Of a DNA stretch of 64,000 bases, positions 15,001 through 24,516 are shown piece after piece. The stretch covers positions 58,473,501-58,537,500 of the forward strand of contig NC_132991.1 of NCBI RefSeq assembly GCF_048564905.1, read 5' to 3'. A program made the position numbers and the translations under genes. The notes below the pieces were generated by a model. It was not told where the DNA came from. It saw nothing but the letters and a program-made list of their open reading frames with translations, and did not search any database. This stretch comes from Vicugna pacos (Eukaryota; Chordata; Mammalia; Artiodactyla; Camelidae). Position 1 is the first letter of the stretch. Every line of letters starts with the position of its first letter.

Positions 15001-16751
15001 GAACATCAGAGATAAATGAGAAGACTGTTCAAATTCGAATCAGCAGGAAGAGATAACAATTGGGATTGTGGGAGAACTTAGATAACTTTAGGAATTTAGA
15101 AGAATTAATGACAGTACTGAGACGCTGGAAGGACAAAGGAGGAATCTGCACTCATGTGCAAATTTCTATCTGAGATACAAAGGAGACGTTCAGGTGGCTG
15201 TGACTAGCACTAGAGCTCAGGATAACCCAGATTTGTATGTCTAACCTTGATTTATCTTCAGAGAGAGGTACTGTACTAGGAAACAACAACAACAAAAATC
15301 CAAGGACTGTACTGGCACTAGGGCAAGACAAGAAGTAGTGGAGAGTGGTAGCAGGAAAGCAAGACATGGGAAGCCAGAGTTCAAGGATTGCCCAACAATG
15401 TCAACCACAGCACAAAGGCCTTACTTCCCCTTAGAAAACTGTGGCACTCTATTCCTTAATACATTTGCAGGTTAGGCTATTGTAGGCCGGATGGTGCTAG
15501 CCTCGGTGTGTCTGCTTTGCTAAGGTAATAACCACTCCAGGGCTGGCCCTGAAAAAGGCCATCTCTGATGAAAGCCCCCAAAATGGTCCAGGACTCATCT
15601 ACTCGGTCCACACCTTCAAATGTGGGGTGGAATAAAGTTAACTTAAACTCAGGGAATGACAGATTCTTTCCCAGGTCAGTTAATTTTGTTAAACATGTCT
15701 TTCCAATTTGTTTCTCAAATACTGTGGTATTTGCTCACAGCTTCAAAAAAAAAAAAAACACCAGTAATTACATGTACTGATCTTATCATCTGCCAAATCT
15801 CTCTGTGAGCTGGTCAGAGGCACAGGGACAATTAATTTCAAGGTATTAACAAAACTAACAAACAAAAAAACACCAAAGAAGCAACTCTTCCATTTTTTTT
15901 TTCAAATACTGAATAACAGGTCCGTGGACAATGTCAAACAACTAGGCACACTGTCTTAAAACAGCGACTATTCTTAAGTCAAAGAAACACTCCCAACCCT
16001 TTCCCCCAAGGCAAACTTCAAGGCTAAAAACTCCAGGAATTCCAGCTGCCGAGAAAATTAACCGGTTCTCTCCTAAAGTGGTCGCAGCTGCTACCTGGTG
16101 ACGCACGGGGGCAGGCAACAGGCTTCAAGGCTGCTGCCTGCTAACTTCGTAAAGTCACTGCTACCAGATTTCCTCAGCTGAGCTCAAGCTGCACTGAGTA
16201 GCACTAACAAAAGTTAAACACACGTTTGCACACATAGTCCACCAAGCCAAGTTGTGTGTCCGCCAACACTAGCCTCAAAGTTCCAGAAACCTGTGCTAAC
16301 GCTGGAACAAGGGTCACACCACGAGCCCAGATGCGGCAAGTAGCAAAACGCGAGTTTATTAGCACGAAACATGTCACAAAATTCCTCCAACTTGAAACCC
16401 TGCACGTCCCCCAAACTTACTCAACTTTGAAGAAGGGAAACAGAGGGCAGTCGAAACAGAAAAAAATAGTGCTAAGTCAAGGCTGCCTAAGAACCAGAGA
16501 GGCAAAAAACGAAGGTGATGCTGCAAAAGTGTTAAGAGTAAGAGCGAGGCCCGGAGGAGGGCCGGGGGTGGTCCGTGGAGGCCGGGGCTCGGGTCTGAGA
16601 GCTGCGGCCTCCAAGGGCGACTCGAGAAACTTCGAGGCCAGGCAGTCCTGACCCCTGACCTTTTCCCCATGGGCGAGCGCAACCGATGGACCTGCACAGG
16701 CCGCTGGCTCACTCACCTAGACATGAGTCTCCACACTTCCTGCAACCCCAT
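1..16751 (-). CDS. HIBCH: HIBCH, 3-hydroxyisobutyryl-CoA hydrolase, 5' part (coding exons 1-6, exon 6 partial)
   Basis: Spliced CDS on the minus strand, exons 16751-16717, 11650-11608, 6423-6283, 4771-4687, 1822-1742 and 45-1 (continuing off the window). All junctions seen are GT-AG and phases agree. The product begins [13 protein letters not shown] and contains [12 protein letters not shown], which I recognise as mammalian HIBCH. The enzyme hydrolyses 3-hydroxyisobutyryl-CoA to free acid in the mitochondrial matrix, a step of valine breakdown, and belongs to the crotonase (enoyl-CoA hydratase/isomerase) fold family. The first 26 or so residues are basic with few acids, fitting a mitochondrial targeting peptide. 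The start ATG (16751-16749) has G at -3 and G at +4. The seen part codes for about 144 of roughly 386 residues; the later catalytic region lies left of the window. Identification is near certain. Confidence 0.97.
46..1741 (-). other. HIBCH intron 5
   Basis: About 1.7 kb of AT-rich intron. Positions about 835-1250 read like a plus-strand L1 3' region (phrases typical of L1 3' ends such as the segment around 'acagtggttgcttctgg'). No other gene is seen; the short open frames here have no recognisable similarity. Confidence 0.7.
835..1250 (+). mobile_element. Probable L1 3' relic
   Basis: Old L1-like sequence ('aatccattaatg...' style segment, then 'gacagtggttgcttctgg'). Edges uncertain. Confidence 0.5.
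1742..1822 (-). CDS. HIBCH: HIBCH coding exon 5
   Basis: 81 nt, residues 102-128 plus one base: [16 protein letters not shown] then [11 protein letters not shown]. It matches human HIBCH ([20 protein letters not shown] from memory) in length, with several substitutions in the helix before FREEY. Acceptor TTATTGTAG|CA, donor ATTG|GTATGTG. Confidence 0.94.
1823..4686 (-). other. HIBCH intron 4
   Basis: About 2.9 kb. It holds one camelid SINE (3459-3605). About 2260-2580 may be an old interspersed repeat I cannot classify. The rest is unremarkable AT-rich sequence. Confidence 0.8.
3459..3605 (-). mobile_element. Camelid tRNA-Ala-derived SINE, copy 1
   Basis: Reverse strand carries the tRNA-like head with A box and B box and the 3' module aataaacctaattacc. 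A perfect 10-bp target-site duplication agtatttctt flanks it at 3449-3458 and 3606-3615. Inserted in HIBCH intron 4, same strand as the gene. Confidence 0.93.
4687..4771 (-). CDS. HIBCH: HIBCH coding exon 4
   Basis: 85 nt, residues 74-101 plus one base. It codes [18 protein letters not shown] then [10 protein letters not shown], the crotonase motif whose AFCAGGD turn supplies an oxyanion-hole amide. Acceptor TTTGGACAG|AAG, donor AGAG|GTAAAA. Confidence 0.97.
4772..6282 (-). other. HIBCH intron 3
   Basis: About 1.5 kb, with a minus-strand MIR relic at about 5690-5880 and an A-run at 5200-5217. Nothing else recognised. Confidence 0.8.
5690..5880 (-). mobile_element. MIR SINE relic
   Basis: Reverse-strand MIR: 'cacagatgagtaaatgaag' and 'cacagagagattaac' match the MIR core. 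HIBCH intron 3. Confidence 0.75.
6283..6423 (-). CDS. HIBCH: HIBCH coding exon 3
   Basis: 141 nt, 47 codons, residues 27-73, beginning [18 protein letters not shown] and ending QIYPQLK. It holds the start of the crotonase fold (GVITLNRP followed by FLNALN, an oxyanion-hole region in this family). Acceptor TTTACACAG|AAG; donor AAG|GTTTGT, a weaker donor because +3 is T. Phase 0 on both sides. Confidence 0.96.
8160..9240 (+). mobile_element. L1 relic, ORF2 3' end and 3'UTR
   Basis: Reads like the end of L1 ORF2 (typical 'aaattagaagcttctg', 'tggctaaaatcc', 'gatggataaactgtggtac' stretches) followed by a 3'UTR. 5'-truncated, heavily degraded. Contains an internal duplication at 8951-9020 (see findings). 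Confidence 0.85.
9640..10340 (+). mobile_element. Old L1 (L1ME-type) 3' relic
   Basis: Resembles the 3' region of an old L1 subfamily from memory ('ctaatggccaaagctgg', 'aaataaatatccatgagtcc'). No intact frame. Separated from the 8160-9240 relic by about 400 bp. Confidence 0.6.
10752..11122 (-). mobile_element. MaLR (MLT1/MST-type) solo LTR fossil
   Basis: Reverse-strand match from memory to an ERVL-MaLR LTR ('ccatagactgggtggcttg' on plus near the LTR end, 'gcagtctatagcag' at the other). No internal region seen. Old and degraded; placental-mammal age expected. In HIBCH intron 2. Confidence 0.75.
11215..11450 (-). mobile_element. MIR SINE relic
   Basis: Reverse-strand MIR across most of its length ('ttagccccattttatat', 'ggaggctgagagagacc'). 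Confidence 0.75.
11608..11650 (-). CDS. HIBCH: HIBCH coding exon 2
   Basis: 43 nt, completing R12 and coding [14 protein letters not shown] (residues 13-26). Acceptor TTTCAG|G, donor TTG|GTAAGTTT. The segment is arginine-rich and belongs to the mitochondrial presequence. Intron 1 before it is about 5.1 kb. Confidence 0.95.
11755..12400 (+). mobile_element. L1 relic, ORF2 end and 3'UTR
   Basis: Typical phrases 'catatgacccagcaattg', 'ttcataatagccaaaatg' and 'gctggatggataaacaaac' mark the L1 ORF2-3'UTR junction. 5'-truncated. Confidence 0.85.
12664..12755 (+). mobile_element. Very short L1 3' tail insertion with TSD
   Basis: Only 92 bp, containing the L1 3' terminal phrase gtgctgtacaccagaaattg, flanked by a perfect 13-bp duplication aaaatgtatttga at 12651-12663 and 12756-12768. 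An extreme 5' truncation by target-primed reverse transcription. Confidence 0.85.
12947..13135 (-). mobile_element. MER5A (hAT-Charlie non-autonomous DNA transposon)
   Basis: Nearly full-length, reverse strand ('aacttgttagaaatgcaaat', 'ccaagtgattctgataacac' on plus). HIBCH intron 1. Confidence 0.87.
14128..14290 (+). mobile_element. L1 3' tail fragment
   Basis: Carries 'ctgtacagcacaggaaact' and 'ataccagaaattaacacaac', the conserved cetartiodactyl L1 3'UTR end, then an A-run. No clean target-site duplication found. Confidence 0.85.
14643..14785 (-). mobile_element. Camelid tRNA-Ala-derived SINE, copy 2
   Basis: Same structure as copy 1, with a perfect 12-bp target-site duplication taacagtaagta at 14631-14642 and 14786-14797. 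In HIBCH intron 1. Its tail side gives a G-rich run on the plus strand. Confidence 0.94.
16717..16751 (-). CDS. HIBCH: HIBCH coding exon 1 (start codon)
   Basis: 35 nt coding for [11 protein letters not shown] plus two bases of the next codon. The donor is CTAG|GTGAGT with GT at 16716-16715. It lies inside the CpG island, and 5'UTR continues toward about 16800. Human HIBCH from memory starts MGQREMWRLMSRF, so the N-terminus is conserved in length. Confidence 0.95.
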
Positions 16752-16895
16752 CGCCAAAACAAACGAGCCTAAAGCAGCCCAGACGAGTCTGCGCACTCCC
16801 ACGTCACGCAGCACGTCAGACCCGCCCACCGCCGCCGGTCACAGAGGACAAGTCCTCCAGAGGGCCAGAGAGGCCCTGGGGCGGGACTTCTCCAC

Positions 16896-16906
16896 TGCGC
16901 AGGCGC
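16896..16906. promoter_or_regulatory. NRF-1-type binding site
   Basis: tgcgcaggcgc fits the NRF-1 consensus YGCGCAYGCGCR with one mismatch. NRF-1 commonly drives nuclear genes for mitochondrial proteins, so it suits HIBCH. It lies about 145 bp upstream of the start codon. Confidence 0.6.
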
Positions 16907-16966
16907 CGAGGGGTGAGGCGAGAACAACGGCCTGAGGAAATGGGTTGAGGGCGGGGGAGAGAGAGA

Positions 16967-16985
16967 GGGTGGGAGGGGGCGGGGG
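16967..16985 (+). promoter_or_regulatory. G-quadruplex motif with 1-1-1 loops
   Basis: gggtgggagggggcggggg: four G-runs of at least three separated by single bases. Such short-loop motifs form very stable parallel quadruplexes. It is on the plus strand, which is the template strand for HIBCH, about 215-235 bp upstream of its ATG. Confidence 0.7.
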
Positions 16986-17703
16986 CTGAGTTAGGGGCGG
17001 GGCCGCAGTGAAGGCGGAGAGTGAGATGGGGCGGGGTTGAAGGAGCCGGCAGGGAGCAGTCGCTGGCTGGATGGGAGAGAAAGGATTGCTCTGTAGAGGC
17101 TCTCTATCGAAGAACCCAAGTGGCCCAGGCTTAGCCTTTTTAGTTTGACTAGCAGAGATTGACAGGAAAGACTTTTCTGGAATTTTAAGATTTTTTTAAT
17201 TAAAAATGTGAACTTAGTATTCTTTTCTGAGAATCAAGCGGATGAAATACACGATAAGAGGTCATTGCTATCCTAGCCTAACATAGCAGAACTTTTCTTA
17301 TTCAGGTTGCAATATTGCCAGTTTTTTGGAAGAGTTACAGATCCCCCACTCTTCCTTAATGACAGACAAATATTGTCCTATTAAGAGGTGATATATGTCT
17401 TCACCAACTAAACTAAAAGTTACTGTTATCAGCGAAAGTGCAACAGTATTTAGAAAATAGCTTACTCTTGAGTGAAACCAAAATTTAACTCACTCACTAG
17501 GCTCCACTATTATGTAGATGCAGAAGAATGTTCCTCTGCATCCAGATACACCCAGATGTCCAGCAGCAAACATTTCATCATCAACTGAAGCATTGACATA
17601 TTTATTAGGAAGGAGGAATTCAGGGAAGAATTTCAGAGAGAGGGAATTTAAAGGAGTTAGTCTTAGCAAGTTAACATGTAAGAATATACTGTCAAACCTT
17701 TGC

Positions 17704-17738
17704 TCAAAAGGTACCTTTCTACCTAGGTCAAATATAAT
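17704..17738. repeat. Donor-side copy of a local 37-bp duplication
   Basis: Block from tcaaaaggtacctttc to ggtcaaatataat; its partner is at about 18404-18442. They differ by about one inserted base and one substitution. Confidence 0.9.
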
Positions 17739-18199
17739 TACCAAATACCCCTTGAACAGAGGACAAACAGGTATCACAGAAAGAACTTACTGACCTGCAA
17801 GTTTTCAGTCAGCTATGTGACATTGCTATTTGGCATTTTCCTCATCCAGTGTGCACAAAAAAACGGATCATCAGCATGGTTTACTGGAAAGAGCACAGGA
17901 TTTCCTGTAAGCCCAAGATTCAGGTCTTCCCTGTCCCCCTGGCTTCATGCGTGTGTGATGTGTGTCTCACAAGTCCCCAAGCTTAGAAAGACCTCGTGTT
18001 TGGTTTAATGCTCTGTTTTCAGTAATTCTTGAACAAAGGATTCTGCATTTTCCTTTTGCACTAGGCCCCACAAGTTATGTAGTCGGTTCTGACCTGCCCC
18101 TGGCACACTAACAGTCTATTGACCTTAGGCAAATTATGTAACCTCCAAGACCTTTTCCAAAAATGTTTGTGTTATTTTGGACTAAGAATTCTAGTTGCA

Positions 18200-18365
18200 G
18201 ACAATCCACAGAATGGAGAAAAAATTTTTGCAAATAATATATTTGATAAGGAGCTTGTATCCAGAATATGTAAAGAACTATTACAACTCAATAATTAAAA
18301 AAAGACAAATAGCCCAATTTTAAAAATAGACAGTGGATTGAAGATACAGTTCTCCAAAGAAGATG
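18200..18365 (+). mobile_element. L1 ORF2 fragment
   Basis: Short match to L1 ORF2 3' region ('ggagcttgtatccagaatat', 'aaactcaataattaaaaa'-like). Both ends truncated. Confidence 0.7.
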
Positions 18366-18790
18366 TAGCTGGGTGGTTTTGGCTCAGGGTCTTTGCTGAG
18401 GTTGTTCAAAAGGTACCTTTACTACCTAGGTCAAATATAATAAAGTGTTGGCTGGAACTGTAGTCATCTGAATGCTCAACTGGGACAGGAGGACTCACTT
18501 CCAAAGTCAGTCACATGCTTGCTGGCTACCTTCAGTTCCTCACCACAGGGGCCTCTCCATATCCCCTCCTCACAATGTAGCAGCTGGCTTCTTCCAGAGC
18601 AAGTGGTTCAAAAGAGAGTACCCAAAAGACAGAAGCCACTATATCTTTTATAACCTAATCTTGGAAGTGCTGTACCATCACTAATGCCTTATTCTGTTGG
18701 TCACACAGACCACCCTGGCACAGTGTAGGAGGGGTCTACATGAGGATGTGAATACTAGGAGGCAAGGATCATGTTTGGAGCTGGCTATTT
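18366..18790 (+). repeat. Unclassified ancient interspersed repeat
   Basis: Reads like a widespread mammalian repeat ('gggtggttttggctcaggg', 'gtagcagctggcttcttcc', 'ggtctacatgaggatgtg'), possibly LTR-type; I cannot name the family. Broken. Carries a 37-bp block also found at 17704-17738. Confidence 0.45.
18404..18442. repeat. Second copy of the local 37-bp duplication
   Basis: Same orientation as the 17704 block, about 700 bp away, lying inside the unclassified old repeat at 18366-18790. Confidence 0.9.
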
Positions 18791-19072
18791 TTTTCTTGAA
18801 TATTTTTGAATTTTTTTTCTTCCTGCCACCAATCAGTGATCAAGGCATACCAATTATTTCTCTGAAACATCTCTCACATTTGCCCTATCCTCTTAGAACA
18901 CCACTGCTTCCATTCTAGTACCCACATGTAATTCATTCCAGGTCTAACTTCTCTCTTCTCTCTCAGCCATCACATCCTTCAATTCACTCTGCATTTCACT
19001 GATTACAAATCTTCCTAGGATACCACTTTTGACTTATTATTTACCTGCTAAATAATCTCACCATTGTCTATA

Positions 19073-19175
19073 ATGATGTTGTTCAATACTAGACACATGG
19101 CTATTGAACACTTGAACTGTGTCTAGTGCAACTGAGAAACTGAATTATTTTCAATTTAAATTTAACAAACCAGTG
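19073..19175 (+). mobile_element. hAT-like DNA transposon fragment
   Basis: Shares 'ggctattgaacacttgaac' and the following A/T-rich stretch with the element at 55612-55870. Probably a MER3-like hAT fragment; family assignment from memory. Confidence 0.45.
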
Positions 19176-20121
19176 TAAAAATTATTTTAATATTGATTAC
19201 AGTTGAGCCATATCTGGGTGCCTTTTCTTTTCCTCTCCCTCTCTCTTTGGTCACATGGACTCTCACACAGACTCGTGGAATGTCTGCTTCTCTTCTGGTG
19301 TTTTGTCTAGACATTGAGGGCCTATTATGATCCGGATGCTGTATTAGGTGTTGGCCCCTACAGCCTTGGAAGTTACATGGTGCTATGGAAGCACATACTA
19401 AGGCCACCTGTCATAGTCTAGGAATCAGAGAAGGCTTCTCAGAAGAAGTGACTGTTTCAGATGTAGGAAAATTCTGCACAGATGGAACAGAATGTGACTC
19501 TAGCATTCTGAGAGTGGCACTGGAGTGGTAGCACGGGATCAGATCACAAAGGGCCTATAAACCTACCTTAAGGGTGTTTAAGCATCAGATCAGAATTCTA
19601 TCAGTATCACTTTGAAACATGGCCAGTAGATCACAGAAAATATCTCTGGCTCCCCATACCCCTTCCTATATCTTTTCTACACCTTGATGCTAATCTGACT
19701 TGTAAGGGATTTTGACTTGCCTTGGCTTATCTGATACCAGCTTTACTTCATGACATTATCGCACGTTATGGCTTTTAAATCCTTATTAACTTATTCATTT
19801 TGCTTCAAAGACATTTGCTAACTGGCCAATCTGTCTCTCATTTTCTGAACTCAGAAGACCAATCTGATTAGCTTAACTTTTTTTGAACTATAAATGAACC
19901 ACCTTGAATCAAGAGACTATGGGGTTTAACCATCTGTTTGGATACTGGAGATGTTCATGGGTTGCAAGATTATGTGGGCTTGGCAGGCAATGATGAGTCA
20001 TTTCTCAGATCATCGACCAGTGTCCATGCCCAGCGTCTTGTTTCAAATAGCAGCTGATAAAAGATAGGAGCGTTTATAAAATAGGAAATTTGAAAAATAA
20101 ATATGGTTTGTTAGAAAAATA

Positions 20122-20141
20122 CTGTGTGTATATACACACAG
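20122..20141. repeat. 20-bp perfect palindrome
   Basis: ctgtgtgtatatacacacag equals its own reverse complement with no spacer. Confidence 0.95.
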
Positions 20142-23100
20142 AAACATTCTAGAAGACTGCATACCCAGAACGTAAACAGCAGTTATCCTTGGGTGGAAAT
20201 ATGGATGACTTACTATGTCTCTAAAGTTATTTACATTTTCTGTTGTTTCTCTTAAGAATAGAATAGAAATAAAAAACATTGCACAAAACCCACCATATTT
20301 TCTTTATAGGTAATTCCCAAAATACCTTTTGGATGAGTTTTTTCTTCACTGCATACACTGGGTTTCTAGTGAGTTGCCACCAGGTGGTGAATATATTACA
20401 CCAAAAAAGATTGAAAGCTTACATTTTTCTATAAGGTAAACCTCCACATCAGATTTCTTAGAAAAAAGTTTTAATACATTGCTTAATTTTGATTTATTGT
20501 GTGCCAAATTGTGTCCTTAATAATTAAAAATACATACATAACACTTACATACACAACATAAAATACTGACATTATAAAGCACCATATTTTCAAAGAACTT
20601 AAGTCTTGGTACATAGTAATAGTACAAATGTCTATTTTTATATTTCTTATAATTGGCGTATCTCTAATACGCAATGTCAAATTATCTTCACTATTTTTAA
20701 ATATGTATATTATACAGATACAGTCTTGAGAATCTAGGTTTGGCAATAAATAATTTAAATTACCACTAAAAAAATCTCCAAATTGTAAATGAGTAAATTG
20801 ATCTGTCCTACCAAGTTTAGTTAAGTTGTGTTACAAATACTGTAATGTTAGCAAGTTCCACTGGGAACTTTGTAACCAGGAAAATCTTTTGTAATAATTA
20901 TGGACTTTAAACTCTTCCAGGTTTCCCTAGAATTGCCTGTATGTATCTATACATAGCAATAATAATATATAAGTAGATTAAAATTTGTTTTAAAGTGTGC
21001 ATATACTTCCCAGTGATGAGCACTGAATTCCTTAATATTTGATATTTGTTTTAGAGAGGAGAAATAAAAGCAAATGTGTGTCAAAATAGTATGTTTTTCT
21101 GCTTATGTGAGAAAACTTTGAGTCCTTTTCAGAGTCACTTTTGAATTGTTCTGGTGTTTGGTTGGTGAGGCTTGCTACTATTCTTAATGCTATATTCACT
21201 TTCCCAATGGAAGAGGTAAAGAGGTAAAGAAAGACAGAACTGTAAACATTAGCATTTTGTGCAGCTACTATGCTCAGAAACCCTCCTTTGGGACCCTTGC
21301 CTCCAAATCCTAAATTAAAAGAACAAAAACAATGCATCTCAGGCAGTTAGTGGTGAAATCAATTGAAATTTGTAAAATTTCTGCCTATATTTAGGAGCAA
21401 AAGAGTCAGTGAGAATAAAAAGATAGTGGAAGGCAAGAGAACAATGTTTGGTATGTGTTTTTAAGAGTCACAGTGGCTGAGGTAGGAAATAATTTGCAGC
21501 AGATGAAAGATTTGTGGTAAATGATAACATCAAAGATTTCTCTTTTTTTCAAGTTTCAAGTTGTGACTCCAAAAACAACAAATTAGAGACAGCTGCTGCT
21601 GTACCGGATCTCCTCCTAGACTCTGGGGTATGTTGAGGACAAAGCCACCATAATCACCCAGCAGGTAAGACTACCTAAAGGAATGGCAGGCAGGAGACCA
21701 GAAATGGGAGTAGAGAAGTGAATGGTGACTTGGAATTAGCTTCCTTTGCCTCATCTTGGTGCCAAGCAAAAGTCTGCAGCTTTCATTTAAACTCATTGAG
21801 CCTCACAGAAGCATCTGCGGAACCACATTTGTTGCTATTTCCAAGATAAAATTTAACTATATATGTCAGTTAATATATTTAACTTTTCTTACAGGAAAAG
21901 AGGAGGGTAATGTATATACGGAAAAAACTATGTGAAGTAAGTACCAAACAAAAAAAAAAACAGGATACCAGTATATGTTCTTTCTAATTACCCAGTGTTT
22001 TCTTTCCATTTTTAACATTTTATTTATGTAAATTTGAAATTAATCACAATATGCAAACATTTCAGTGTCAGTACATCCTGTTAAAAAAAGAAAACTTGTG
22101 AAAAACATTTAGGATTAAAGGTTCAATACGGGTGAAGACATTTTGAAAACTAATATTATGTTTAACTTGTATTAGGAGTAATAACACAACCTCTTTTGCC
22201 CAAATATATTTGTCTCCTAATATTGCATAAATTACAAAGTATACATCACAGAAGGAAGTTACTTAACCAGTTAAAAACACAGTATAATCATCATATGAGG
22301 GATCTACTTTTTGTCTCTTCTTGCCTTTCTAATCTCTTGTTGGCTTAGGTTTTTACCAGAGTGATTTGGTAACATGACATATGGAGGAGATACAATAAGT
22401 GTAATTTAGAAAAAGAATTTGATTCTTCACATTAGACATTTTAAAGAAGCCTCTTAAAGTTCTATTTTTGAATGCCTGAGTTTAAAGAACTTTAATGCAT
22501 TTTTCCCTATGAAATTAATTTTATATTCATACTTGCCACGTAATATCCAAAAGACAGATTACAAAATTCTTAACAGTTCTAAAAATAAAGCTAGGCAAAC
22601 TTATTCCAAAGCAAAATACACAAAAGGAATAAGCAATCAGGATGTAAATATTCAAGATAACGAAGTATGCAATAAAATGATTTTACGAACTAAAGAGTGT
22701 CAGGGATGATCCAACAATAAGTTGATATTAGAATCTTCCATGGATATAGCTAAAGTAAACAAGAAAATATTCAGGAAAGTTTAAGAATTGGCGGAAATGA
22801 CTCATTGATAATGTGCTTGCTCCAGAGGATAACTTCTGTACTGAACAACAAAGAATTCTACATCTAATCAGCAGGGGCTGGGCTGGGCAGTTTTACTTAA
22901 AAAATTGTTTGGATGAAGCACTAGGGAAGGCAATCCAGTGTCCGTTCTCCAAACTTTATGGTCTCAGATTCCAGCCTTTAATTCCCTTGAAACAGAGGGG
23001 AATACAAATCCTAAGTATTCATATATTTCAAGACTTTCGCATTTATTATATTTCACATCTAGAAACAGTAAGCAAACTTTCTGTGGAAAGGCAAGTAAAA

Positions 23101-23142
23101 AAATAGATCATTCCCATTTTACAAAGTTTAACGTATTTACAC

Positions 23143-23176
23143 TGTGTGTGTGTGTGTGTGTTTGTGTGTGTGTGTG
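23143..23176. repeat. (TG)n microsatellite
   Basis: About 34 bp of TG units with one interruption (tttg). Confidence 0.95.
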
Positions 23177-24330
23177 GAGCGTGAGAGAATAAACACCCCA
23201 GCCCAGTGAAATTTTGTTAGCGATAAGCCTATGTTCTCACGCATTGGGAAGTGCCTATAAATATATCTGTATGACTTGTTCTAGAAATTGATCCTTTGCT
23301 TTTGTAGGATCTCAGCTGTCTGTAGCCCTCAATCCCACATTCAACGTCCCCTAGTTTATATAGTTTAGTAAATGGGCACTGTTACTTAAGGAAAACTCAG
23401 AGTTTTAAATATTCTGCCACAAATGTCAAGGATTCTTCCCCCAAATCTTTTTTTTTTTAAATGACAGATATGCTTTGTTTTCATGAGAGTTGTCCAGTCT
23501 TTTCTAAGGTATGTATAAATGATTTATATGAGTTAATGATTTTAAAAGGAACACAGAAATAAAATTGTGTGATATGGTGCTGGGAATCTCTTACGACTAA
23601 ATCCATTCAAATTTAGTCCTTGTGTGGGTAACCTACATTTCCCCCTGTTTTTGTTAGCTATCTAATATCCTATAGTTGAGTCATTTTTTCATAAGCCTAA
23701 CAAGAGATATACGTTGCAAATGCTCTGAAACTCTTTATAATCCAGTGAATTATAGTCAAAACCAGTTTCAAGTTTCTAACAGCTGATCTGAAGCTATGAG
23801 GTGTGACGGTGGCAGGCTTGCATTGTTGCTTATGCGACAACAATCAGTGACTTCATTGCTAGTTTGATATGGCTGAACAAAGGACATGACTGAGTTGAGG
23901 AGGATGTGAGCGCTCCCTGCTGACACTGCTACTATGACCCTTATGCTAGAGGCCTTGGCTAATGCGTCATTAAAAATCATGTTTCAAAGAAATATTTAAT
24001 GACATGGTGGAATGCTCCTTTATGATGATTAAACAGCTATTTATAAAACAGTATATTTAGTAATATTTGTAGAAATAATATACACATACACAGAAAAGAT
24101 GGAAGGTTCTATTCCAAAATGTTAGTCATAGACTTTGGGATGAGTTTGACTTCCTTCTTTACATTTTTTCACATTTTTTCAAAGTTTCCGCAAACTTGTC
24201 TTCATAATGCATCACTTTTATAACCAGAAAAATGGTTAATAAATTTCATCGAAAAGCACACATAGTTTGAATATTTTGAAAAAGTGAATTTTGGCAGAGA
24301 GTTACCCTCCTGCTATTAAAAAGCTATGCC

Positions 24331-24516
24331 GTAAACAACAAGGTGCTGCTGTATGGCACAGGGAGCTCTATTCAATGACTTATAATAGCCTATAGTGAAA
24401 AAGAATATGAAAAGGAATATATAAATATAAATAACTGAATCAGGATGCTGTACACCAGAAATTAACACAACCTTGTAAACTAACTGTATTTAAAAAAAAA
24501 TATTTAAAAAAAATAA
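24331..24516 (+). mobile_element. L1 3' tail insertion with TSD
   Basis: 186 bp, L1 3'UTR end with A-rich tail, flanked by a perfect 13-bp target-site duplication aaaaagctatgcc at 24318-24330 and 24517-24529. Confidence 0.92.

Larger units (their letters stand above)
11651..16716 (-). other. HIBCH intron 1
   Basis: About 5.1 kb. Contains L1 relics (about 11755-12400, 12664-12755, about 14128-14290), a MER5A copy (about 12947-13135) and a SINE (14643-14785). The promoter-proximal end (about 16300-16700) is GC-rich and belongs partly to the CpG island. Confidence 0.8.
16540..17045 (-). promoter_or_regulatory. HIBCH: CpG-island promoter of HIBCH
   Basis: CpG-dense, TATA-less stretch around the HIBCH start codon. 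On the upstream side are three GC boxes (ggggcggg-type at 16877-16885, 16994-17004 and 17028-17036, Sp1/KLF sites), a palindromic NRF-1-type site (16896-16906), and two ACGTCA / TGACGT CRE half-sites (16801-16806 and about 16813-16818). This architecture is typical of housekeeping genes for mitochondrial proteins. The exact transcription start cannot be read; 16780-16900 is likely. Seen: the motifs. Inferred: their use. Confidence 0.85.

Noticed and set aside
16256-16716. Open frames of 79-131 codons in HIBCH intron 1 near the CpG island.
   Set aside because: They have no family resemblance, overlap on both strands, and lie at the GC-rich intron edge. Compositional.
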